Source: Kiritimatiellota bacterium (GTDB taxonomy: Bacteria > Verrucomicrobiota > Kiritimatiellia > JAAZAB01). From it: a DNA stretch of 11,109 nt. The position numbers and the translations under genes were made by a program. Within the stretch, counting starts at the first letter, position 1; each line of letters opens with the position of its first letter. Of this stretch, positions 1 through 5,375 are shown in pieces. The notes under the pieces are model-generated. The model did not search any database and had not been told where the DNA came from. It saw only the letters and a program-made list of their open reading frames with translations. The stretch spans positions 1 to 11,109 of the forward strand of contig VSJD01000045.1 in assembly GCA_008636095.1 (NCBI GenBank), written 5' to 3'.

Positions 1-316
1 GTGACTGTCCCTTTTGCAATCCGATGTCTGCCAACGACAGATGCTCGATTTGTTTGAATCCCGCCAGCTCCAGCGTCTTGCGCGCACAATTTATGGGACA
101 TCCATCAATCGCCAGGATTTTGGCCGCGCTCTCCGTGGTGGCCATGATCCCGGACACCCTTCCGCCGATTCCGGCCAGGCAGTACATTTTTCCCGCACCG
201 TCCTTCATCAGTTTCCGCGCCGCCTGGTCGGCAATCGCACCCACATCCGAAGATCCTGAGCACGCGAAAATCAGTTTGGGAGCCGTGCCACATGCACACG
301 TTGTTTTCTCGTTCAT
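1..316 (-). CDS. DGC-domain putative zinc-binding protein, partial
   Basis: This is the last visible gene of the minus-strand arsR operon. The window edge removes its C-terminus after 105 codons. The visible protein starts MNEKTTCACG and matches the DGC-domain (PF08859) pattern: CSGSSDVG at residues 19-26, YCLAGIGG at 45-52, and the name-giving DGC at 71-73 followed by a further Cys at 77. The many conserved cysteines are why the family is called putative zinc-binding; its biochemical role is not established. The start at 316 has an AAGGA ribosome-binding site about 8 bases upstream. Only 22 bases separate it from the thioredoxin-like stop codon, so co-transcription is likely. Its place beside an ArsR repressor and a DUF318 permease suggests a role in metal(loid) handling, which is inference. 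Family assignment is from motif recall. Confidence 0.85.
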   Translation of the reverse strand, partial: MNEKTTCACGTAPKLIFACSGSSDVGAIADQAARKLMKDGAGKMYCLAGIGGRVSGIMATTESAAKILAIDGCPINCARKTLELAGFKQIEHLSLADIGLQKGQS

Positions 317-338
317 CGTCGTTTTCCTTGGGTTGACC

Positions 339-572
339 TCACACGAGGAACTTTTTTATGTCATCCGCGCGCAACACCTTGCCGGCTGATTTTACCTGGC
401 CATCCACGGCAAAAGCAGGAGTAATCATTACGCCGAATTTCATGATGTCCTGGATTTTATCAACTTTTTCCACAACGGCCTCAATGCCTAACTCCTTGAC
501 TGCCTGTTCCGCGTTAGCCGTCAAGGCATGACATTTCGGACATCCGGTCCCGAGAATTTGTATTATTTTCAT
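339..572 (-). CDS. Small thioredoxin-fold protein (redox-active disulfide protein 2 type)
   Basis: A 77-residue cytoplasmic protein with the thioredoxin-like fold of the 'redox-active disulfide protein 2' group. The CPKC redox motif lies at residues 11-14, after a first beta strand (KIIQILGTG), and a cis-proline is expected in the ITPAF segment (Pro52). There is no signal peptide. The start MKIIQILG at 572 is preferred to an in-frame ATG at 611 because it begins at the fold's first strand and has an AAAGGG ribosome-binding site just upstream. Proteins of this type often sit next to PF03773 permeases and are thought to supply thiol redox chemistry for metal(loid) export or reduction; the substrate is unknown. 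The 134-base gap up to the permease stop is the widest in the operon. It holds a perfect ATTGATCAAT palindrome at 696-705, overlapping the spot just past the permease stop, with no clear terminator. Confidence 0.88.
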   Translation of the reverse strand: MKIIQILGTGCPKCHALTANAEQAVKELGIEAVVEKVDKIQDIMKFGVMITPAFAVDGQVKSAGKVLRADDIKKFLV

Positions 573-706
573 TTTTCCCTTTCTGGTTTTTAGCGCAGCC
601 CGCCCGAGCATCGGTCAGCGAGACGCCGAATTCACTGAGGCAAAAAACAAGCTGCTTTTTCCTTCTCCACGTCCTCTCCGCCTGCGCGGTTAAATATTGA
701 TCAATT

Positions 707-2014
707 TCATTTCACCCATGCACCGAAGATCAAGCCCGTGATGGTTGATACTACTACTACCAAAGAAATAAACACGGCGGTTTTTTTAAATCCAATAATC
801 TTATAGATAACCAGCATGCTGGGCAGGGAAAGCACGGGCCCGGCCAGCAGAAGCGCCAAGGCCGGTCCTTTGCCCATGCCAAGCCGCATTAAGGTTTCGG
901 TGATCGGAATTTCGGTCAGGGTGGCGAAATACCACATGGCGCCAATAACCGACGCGACAAGATTGGAAAAAACACTGTTTCCGCCCACGAGGCCGGCCAC
1001 ATATTTTTCTGGCATTAGCGCGCCTATGAATCCGGTAATGAATACGCCGCCAAAGAGAAGTGGCACGATCATCTTGGCAAAATCCCAGGTGGACTGCATC
1101 CAATCCTTGATTTCATCGCGCGAGAACCATTTCCACGTCATCAGAAGAACGGCGACACCCATCAGACCGGCCAAATGCCACTTGAAATGGTGGACCGTCA
1201 TGGTGAAACTCGGCACGGGATTAATGTCGGCGATGTCAGCCTGATTCAGGCGGCGCACTTCAGGTTTTAGTTGCCCCTGCGGATTGTATTCCTGAATATC
1301 AAGAGCATCCTTTGTGGTGTAACGGATATTGGCCGTGATGTGGCTTCCTTCATTCATTGAAATTGTAACATCGTTGGTATTGTACCAATCGCTGAAGACC
1401 AGGAAAAGAATCATGCCCACGAAAAACAGCACTGTTTTCAAGAGCGACCTTGCGCTCTTTGGCGGCTCCGGCATGGCCATGGCAAGTTCAGCTCGTTTTG
1501 TTTCGGAATGTCTGAAAACAGCCGCCATGATAAGACCGATTACAAAGGCAAAACCAATGGAAAAAACCGCCCGCGCAAGGCCAATTTCAAACCCGAGCAC
1601 ACGCGCTGATAGAAAAATTGCCATTACATTAATGGCGGGGCCGGAATACAGGAAAGCACTGGCCGGCCCAAGACCGGCGCCCATGGTATAAATTCCGGCA
1701 AACATGGGGAGCACGCTACAGGAGCAGACCGCCAGAATGCATCCGGAAACCGATGCAACGGTATAGGCCAGCAGGCGATTTGATCTTGGACCAAGATAGC
1801 GCATGACCGATGCCTGCGAAAGAAACGTGGCAATGGCCCCGGCAATGAACATGGCCGGAACCACGCAGGCGAGCGTATGCTGTCGGGCATACCATTGGAG
1901 AAGCCGGAATGCCTCATAAATCGCGTTTGAAACCTTCGGATTGCCCAGTGGTAAAAAATACGCCACAAGAAATATCCCTGCCAGCCAGCCGAATATTTTC
2001 CATTCTTTTTTCAT
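707..2014 (-). CDS. PF03773 (DUF318/ArsP-type) permease
   Basis: A 435-residue inner-membrane permease. The N-terminal half carries the family signature CSCSVLPMFAGIYTMGAGLG (residues 97-116) followed by ASAFLYSGPAINVMAIFL. The C-terminal half carries the paired signature TEIPITETLMRLGMGKGPAL (367-386) followed by a GPVLSLPSM segment. Roughly eight to ten hydrophobic helices can be picked out by eye. A long polar loop at about 209-277 interrupts the membrane region between the two halves. Characterised relatives (ArsP) export trivalent organoarsenicals, and the neighbouring CSC cysteines fit thiophilic substrates; other members have been linked to different metals. The gene starts two bases after the arsR stop (TAA-aa-ATG), with no good ribosome-binding site of its own, so translational coupling is likely. 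The substrate is inferred from context; the family call is firm. Confidence 0.92.
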   Translation of the reverse strand: MKKEWKIFGWLAGIFLVAYFLPLGNPKVSNAIYEAFRLLQWYARQHTLACVVPAMFIAGAIATFLSQASVMRYLGPRSNRLLAYTVASVSGCILAVCSCSVLPMFAGIYTMGAGLGPASAFLYSGPAINVMAIFLSARVLGFEIGLARAVFSIGFAFVIGLIMAAVFRHSETKRAELAMAMPEPPKSARSLLKTVLFFVGMILFLVFSDWYNTNDVTISMNEGSHITANIRYTTKDALDIQEYNPQGQLKPEVRRLNQADIADINPVPSFTMTVHHFKWHLAGLMGVAVLLMTWKWFSRDEIKDWMQSTWDFAKMIVPLLFGGVFITGFIGALMPEKYVAGLVGGNSVFSNLVASVIGAMWYFATLTEIPITETLMRLGMGKGPALALLLAGPVLSLPSMLVIYKIIGFKKTAVFISLVVVVSTITGLIFGAWVK

Positions 2015-2016
2015 TT

Positions 2017-2334
2017 TTAACGTTCTTGCAATAATATATTTCTGCTGCTGGCATCATTTTTCATAACTTCAACAGCGCATTTGAGAGCTTTGAGAATACA
2101 AGGGGCCTTAAGGTGGTAAAAAACCCTCATCCCGTCGCGCCGGTCGGCGATGATCCCCGCCCGCTTGAGAACCGCCAGATGCCGGGAGATGTTGGACTGG
2201 TCAATATTCATCAGTGCGTTCAATTCGCGTACACAGCGGTCGCCGCCGGTCAGGGCGTGAACGATCAGCACGCGCGCCGGGTGCGCCAGCGCCTTTAATA
2301 TTTCAGAACGGATCATGGCTTGGGAATAGTTCAT
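2017..2334 (-). CDS. arsR: ArsR/SmtB-family metal(loid)-responsive repressor
   Basis: A 105-residue winged-helix DNA-binding protein and the first gene of the operon. KALAHPARVLIVHAL (14-28) is the usual first helix pair of ArsR/SmtB proteins. The recognition helix region is NIDQSNISRHLAVLKRAGII (43-62), and the beta-wing is DRRDGMRVFYHL (64-75). Family members repress their own operon and release DNA when a metal(loid) binds cysteines. Here the usual ELCVCDL motif is reduced to DRCVREL with one Cys (C34). Further cysteines at C79 and C86 in the C-terminal helix could complete a site, which is inference. The start at 2334 is supported by full family length, but the predicted transcript begins almost at this ATG and no Shine-Dalgarno sequence is visible. 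A second ATG at 2316 (Met7) is also possible but likewise lacks a ribosome-binding site. Confidence 0.93.
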   Translation of the reverse strand: MNYSQAMIRSEILKALAHPARVLIVHALTGGDRCVRELNALMNIDQSNISRHLAVLKRAGIIADRRDGMRVFYHLKAPCILKALKCAVEVMKNDASSRNILLQER

Positions 2335-2342
2335 ATAGGCGC

Positions 2343-2371
2343 ACTATATGCGCATAAGCACATAAGGTCAA
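2343..2371 (-). promoter_or_regulatory. Sigma70-type promoter of the arsR operon
   Basis: On the minus strand, a -35 box TTGACC (2371-2366) and a -10 box TATAGT (2348-2343) are separated by exactly 17 bases. Transcription would start at about 2336-2337, two or three bases before the arsR ATG at 2334, giving a leaderless or nearly leaderless message. This is seen directly in the sequence; activity is inferred. Confidence 0.75.
2347..2356. promoter_or_regulatory. Candidate ArsR operator palindrome
   Basis: TATGCGCATA is a perfect 10-bp palindrome that overlaps the -10 box and the spacer of the arsR promoter. It is flanked by GCGCA/TGCGC arms (2339-2343 and 2349-2353) and by two CATAAG copies (2353-2358 and 2361-2366). 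ArsR-family repressors commonly bind AT-rich dyads of this kind over their own promoter, so autorepression is likely. The exact operator limits cannot be fixed from one copy. Confidence 0.55.
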
Positions 2372-2434
2372 CACATATATTTTGCAAGCATCTGCGCGAA
2401 ATGTGAAAAGTCCAAGTCAGGGCCCGCCGACCTG

Positions 2435-2460
2435 TCCGCCGGAGCTTGAGCGAAGGGGGA
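2435..2460. repeat. REP-like palindromic intergenic element
   Basis: Arms TCCGCC (2435-2440) and GGGGGA (2455-2460) are complementary except for one pair, and a small GCT-TG-AGC stem lies between them. Its composition and shape resemble short interspersed palindromes commonly scattered between genes in PVC and candidate-phylum genomes. It lies between the ndk stop and the arsR promoter. No second copy with the same loop was found in this window, so the repeat status is inferred. Confidence 0.45.
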
Positions 2461-2472
2461 TGGTCGGTCGCA

Positions 2473-2489
2473 CGCGGCGTGGCGCCGCG
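2473..2489 (-). terminator. GC hairpin directly after ndk, possible terminator
   Basis: CGCGGCG and CGCCGCG form a perfect 7-bp stem around a three-base loop, starting two bases after the ndk stop codon. No U-rich tract follows on the minus strand. It may act as a weak terminator or an mRNA 3'-end stabiliser rather than a classic intrinsic terminator. Confidence 0.4.
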
Positions 2490-2490
2490 C

Positions 2491-3654
2491 TTAATCCCCG
2501 TAATACTTGTGCACCCAGGGGGTAATGAGGTCTTCTTCCACCTTGATAATGTCAATCTCGCGCTCGGCGTTTTCCGCGGAATCGGAAGCGTGAGCCGCGT
2601 TGACCATGACATCGAGCCCGAATTCGCGCCGCACGGAGCCGGGCTGGGCTTTATTCGGGTCGGTGGCGCCGAGCAGGTTGCGGATTTTCTCCACGGCGCC
2701 AACTCCGCCATACACCAGGGCCAGGCATTTGCTGGGGCCATCCTTGGTTTTGTCCTGCGGCGCGCAGGTCGGCGGATAACAGCCGGTCATGAATTTGATG
2801 ATCTGGTTGAACTGTTCGTCGCCAAAAAGCGGCCCCAGTTGTTCTTCAAGCAAATTACGGACGGTGTCCGGAATGGCGATGCCCAACTCCGCTTCCAGGG
2901 CTTTCGTGGCCCTTTCGGAAACCGCATGCTTCATTTTCTCGCGCAACACCTGGCGCACTGGCCGATAAAATTCCTCTGCTTGCGCCACGCTCATGCGGTG
3001 GACTTTGGCGGCGATGATCCGCAGGCCGGACCGTGACAAAAGGTCAATGATATTACCCGGCTTGGCACTCGGGAATCGAAAGTTGTCCGGCTTGATCAGC
3101 ACCAGCGTGCGTTGCCAGCCCTTATCGCCGGGACTATTATCCACCGTGGTCTGTAGAAACCCACCGTCGGATGTCGCATGAGCGCTCCAGAGCTTGAGCG
3201 CTGCAGCAGTTTCCTCCCGGCTTGATCCGATCAGCACCGCAGGCTCGAAATAATTAACCTGCTTATTTTCATCCACCACGTAGTCGCCAAAAGTGTCCCG
3301 AATGGTCTCGCCGCCGCCCATGGTCACAGGCCCGGCCATATCCCTGACTTTCTGAATGGCATCTTCGCCTTCCAGCAGGATCATCAGCACCCGCCGGCTG
3401 CGGCCAGTAACGGGGTCGGGAGCATAGGAGCAAAGCACGTAATCGGCCAGGAGCCGGCGGATGGGGGGGGGAAAGCTTTTATCTTTGTCCACCATAGACG
3501 CGTAGGTTTCGATCAGTTCCTTCCCCGGGGAAAACATCCGGGCCGCCACCAGGTCCAACCCGGTGCGGCTCATAAACCGCCCAATGACACCCCCCGTCCG
3601 CGACTTAGCAATCGTATATGGATTAATCAGAACAAAAGCAAGTTCGGAAGCCAT
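2491..3654 (-). CDS. ndk: Tandem nucleoside diphosphate kinase with an inactive first domain
   Basis: NDK transfers the gamma-phosphate from ATP to nucleoside diphosphates through a phospho-histidine, balancing cytoplasmic NTP pools. Usual bacterial NDKs have about 140 residues; this one has 387 and reads as two fused NDK-like domains. The second (about 182-375) has TLVLIKPDN (183-191), TDPNKAQPGSVRREFG (331-346) and the catalytic NAAHASDSAE (352-361) with His355. It also carries a family-unusual insert of about 60 residues at roughly 240-305. The first (about 4-158) is degenerate: LINPYT replaces IKPD, and the active-site stretch reads AVLIGSSREE with Ile142 where the histidine should be. 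It is probably structural or regulatory. The start at 3654 has a strong GGGGGGAG ribosome-binding site seven bases upstream. A run of nine G (3463-3471) encodes Pro62-Pro64. The gene is divergent from the downstream methyltransferase gene. Confidence 0.85.
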   Translation of the reverse strand: MASELAFVLINPYTIAKSRTGGVIGRFMSRTGLDLVAARMFSPGKELIETYASMVDKDKSFPPPIRRLLADYVLCSYAPDPVTGRSRRVLMILLEGEDAIQKVRDMAGPVTMGGGETIRDTFGDYVVDENKQVNYFEPAVLIGSSREETAAALKLWSAHATSDGGFLQTTVDNSPGDKGWQRTLVLIKPDNFRFPSAKPGNIIDLLSRSGLRIIAAKVHRMSVAQAEEFYRPVRQVLREKMKHAVSERATKALEAELGIAIPDTVRNLLEEQLGPLFGDEQFNQIIKFMTGCYPPTCAPQDKTKDGPSKCLALVYGGVGAVEKIRNLLGATDPNKAQPGSVRREFGLDVMVNAAHASDSAENAEREIDIIKVEEDLITPWVHKYYGD

Positions 3655-3684
3655 AATGAATCTCCCCCCTGGAAAAAGTGATCC

Positions 3685-3723
3685 GTAATCAGTGATTAGT
3701 AATCAGTAATCGGTTAGTGATTA
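3685..3723. repeat. Decayed heptad tandem repeat (GTAATCA/GTGATTA)
   Basis: Successive 7-base units read GTAATCA, GTGATTA, GTAATCA, GTAATCG, a broken GTTA and GTGATTA. Adjacent units are near reverse complements, so TAATCA-G-TGATTA and TGATTA-G-TAATCA are perfect 13-base palindromes. It lies in the divergent ndk/methyltransferase gap. Such tracts are common intergenic filler in some environmental genomes; no function is known. Confidence 0.75.
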
Positions 3724-3736
3724 TCGGCAACCAACA

Positions 3737-3763
3737 CCAATAAGGTAAAATTTACCATATTGG
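3737..3763. promoter_or_regulatory. 27-bp palindrome between divergent genes, candidate operator
   Basis: The arms CCAATA-A-GGTAAA and TTTACC-A-TATTGG are symmetrical around A3750. Twelve of the thirteen pairs are complementary; only the A3743/A3757 pair fails. No T-run follows on either strand, so it does not look like a terminator. It sits 82 bases upstream of the ndk start and 68 upstream of the methyltransferase start, a position that suits a dimeric regulator acting on either gene. A decayed mobile palindrome is the alternative. Confidence 0.55.
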
Positions 3764-3831
3764 CTCCTGGCCCGGCAAGGACGAAAACAACCCGATTGCC
3801 GCCGGTGGTTGACTGGTGTAGATTGAAAGCC

Positions 3832-5145
3832 ATGACTCTGCCACCCAAAGCCGCCCGCAAACAAGCCGAACTGGCCGTGCCCCTGATCCGGCAACTGGAA
3901 GAAGCGGTGAGCCAGGGACACCCGGCCGACCAGACCTTGCGCCGCTATTACCGGGAACATGCGGAATTTGGCTCTCGCGACCGGCGTTTTTTTTCCGCGC
4001 TGGTTTTTTCCTGGTTTCGCTGGCGTGGCTGGTTGGCGCCGTTGGAACCGGCACGGTGTGCTTTTGCCTACCTGTTGGATGCCATGGAACCCCATCCAAC
4101 GGCGACGCTCCTGGCCAAACAGGGCGGATTTAGCCGCTTAAACCCGCAACCCGCCGGTGTCATGACCGTGGAGGAAAAGGCGAAGCATGCGGGCCATTGG
4201 CTCGGGACGCCGCCACCCGCAATCGAGCAGTTGGTGCCTGCCTGGCTGCCCGCCCAGTTGTGCGTTCCCAATGATACGGAACCAGGTACACATCGTCGGC
4301 AATGTATCAAGGCGTTCCAGATCCGGCCGTCAACCTGGATTCGAGTCGAACGCGATGCCCGGGAACGGGTATCCGCCTCGCTGGCACGTCATGCGATCCC
4401 GGCGGCCGCTCATCCGCAGATTGCCGGCGCGATCCGTTTGCGGGGCTCACCCGACCTGGAACGCCTGTCCACGGAAGTCCCTTTCGAAATCCAGGACTTG
4501 GCATCCCAATGTGTCGGCTGGATCTGCGCACCCGCGCGCGGGGAACACTGGTGGGATGTCTGCGCCGGCGCCGGGGGCAAGAGTCTGCACCTGGCAGATC
4601 TCATGGAACAGCAGGGCACGATTCTGGCCACGGATGTTCGCGCCGGTAGTCTGGACGCATTGCGGCAACGCGCCCAAGGCCGGCGCCGGAACATGATTGC
4701 GTGTTGTGCCTGGGACGGGACCCGGAATCCCGGGCCCCGGGATCCCGGAATCCCGGGTCACGCACCGGGCCAGTGCTTTGACGGTGTCTTGATTGACGCG
4801 CCTTGTTCGGGCATTGGCACGTGGGCACGCAATCCCGATGCCCGCTGGCGCACCACGGAACGCGACATCGCCCAGCGGCGGATCGTTCAGGAACAGCTCC
4901 TGCTGGCCGGCGCCGATAAAGTGCGGCGCGGCGGCCGCCTGGTTTATGCCGTATGCACCTTGACGGAGGCAGAGACCCAATCGGTGATTACCAGATTCCT
5001 CGGCGCGCGATTGGATTTTCAACTGGAGCCAACGCCGCATCCCCTGACCGGCCGGTCGGCACCGGGACAGGTCTGGATCTGGCCGTGGGAAGCCGACAGC
5101 AACGGCATGTTCATCGCCCGGATGCAACGCACCGCAGCACCCTAA
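3832..5145 (+). CDS. RsmB/NOP-family rRNA (cytosine-5) methyltransferase
   Basis: A 437-residue SAM-dependent RNA methyltransferase of the NOL1/NOP2/Sun family, close in size to E. coli RsmB (16S m5C967). The N-terminal third is helical and RsmB-like (TLRRYYREHAEFGSRDRRFF, 35-54). Motif I, DVCAGAGGKS, is at 242-251, an acidic motif II (ATDVRAGSLDAL) at 266-277, and motif IV, DAPCSGIGTW, at 322-331 with Cys325. Motif VI, VYAVCTLTEAET, is at 371-382 with Cys375, the expected nucleophile. The protein ends with the usual GMFIARMQR. The ATG at 3832 is chosen because it starts the conserved region; an in-frame TTG at 3760 lies inside the 27-bp palindrome and has no well-placed ribosome-binding site. 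Residues 296-309 are coded by a palindromic element inserted in a loop between motifs II and IV. The family is clear; the target base is not certain. Confidence 0.9.
   Translation: MTLPPKAARKQAELAVPLIRQLEEAVSQGHPADQTLRRYYREHAEFGSRDRRFFSALVFSWFRWRGWLAPLEPARCAFAYLLDAMEPHPTATLLAKQGGFSRLNPQPAGVMTVEEKAKHAGHWLGTPPPAIEQLVPAWLPAQLCVPNDTEPGTHRRQCIKAFQIRPSTWIRVERDARERVSASLARHAIPAAAHPQIAGAIRLRGSPDLERLSTEVPFEIQDLASQCVGWICAPARGEHWWDVCAGAGGKSLHLADLMEQQGTILATDVRAGSLDALRQRAQGRRRNMIACCAWDGTRNPGPRDPGIPGHAPGQCFDGVLIDAPCSGIGTWARNPDARWRTTERDIAQRRIVQEQLLLAGADKVRRGGRLVYAVCTLTEAETQSVITRFLGARLDFQLEPTPHPLTGRSAPGQVWIWPWEADSNGMFIARMQRTAAP
4719..4759. repeat. In-frame GC palindrome inside the methyltransferase gene
   Basis: This 41-bp segment is an imperfect palindrome: 16 of 20 base pairs around C4739 are complementary. 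It also contains a 14-base direct repeat, CCCGGAATCCCGGG, at 4721-4734 and 4744-4757. It is translated in frame as a Pro/Gly/Arg-rich loop (TRNPGPRDPGIPG, residues 297-309). It resembles a small REP-like unit that entered a tolerant surface loop. Confidence 0.7.
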
Positions 5146-5171
5146 CGCGGGCTAACGCCCCCCAGACAAAA

Positions 5172-5293
5172 AAACCTCACCACAGAGACCACGCCAGAGG
5201 CGTGGCGGGCACGGAGCTTGCCCCGCAAGGCGGGGGCACAGAGAAATTTCTCCCTGGTCGCCTCTGGCGCCGCCGTAGGCGGGTAAACCTCAC
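5172..5293. repeat. ACCACAGAG-type tract interrupted by hairpins
   Basis: This lies in the 230-base gap between two convergent genes. Fragments of a low-complexity tract (ACCACAGAGACCAC at 5179-5192, GGAG at 5213-5216, GGCACAGAG at 5235-5243) are broken up by GC hairpins. The first is CCACGCC-AGA-GGCGTGG (5189-5205, perfect). The second is GCCCCGC paired with GCGGGGGC with one bulge (5220-5237). A third, CCGCC-GTA-GGCGG, is at 5270-5282. A 9-base direct repeat, AAACCTCAC, flanks the block (5172-5180 and 5285-5293). No coding sequence is supported. The hairpins could also help end transcription from both sides. Confidence 0.65.
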
Positions 5294-5340
5294 GTGTTCT
5301 CTTCCGACCAATCGTTGCGTGCAGTTCTGCGTTTCATAAC

Positions 5341-5370
5341 CAGGAACAAAGAACGGCAAACAAGGAACGT
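5341..5370. repeat. Purine-rich GGAACAAAGAACG tract
   Basis: An imperfect repeat of GAAC units (CAGGAACAAAGAACGGCAAA, then CAAGGAACGT) of roughly 8-base period, just after the glycosyltransferase stop. It is another decayed short tandem repeat, of unknown role. Confidence 0.45.
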
Positions 5371-5375
5371 TAAAG

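Noticed and set aside
2446..3036. A 196-codon open frame opposite ndk
   Set aside because: It lies antisense inside a convincing NDK gene and shows no recognisable motif; it looks like a composition-driven shadow.
3685..3723. The heptad repeat as a CRISPR array
   Set aside because: Units are only 7 bases, with no spacers and no cas genes nearby.
3760..3831. Longer TTG start for the rRNA methyltransferase
   Set aside because: It adds 24 non-conserved residues, begins inside the 27-bp palindrome and lacks a correctly spaced ribosome-binding site.
4447..5127. A 226-codon open frame opposite the methyltransferase
   Set aside because: It is antisense to a gene with all expected SAM-methyltransferase motifs. 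High GC commonly leaves such frames open.
5146..5165. GGGC-TAAC-GCCC after the methyltransferase as an intrinsic terminator
   Set aside because: The stem is only 4 bp and is followed by A-rich rather than T-rich sequence.
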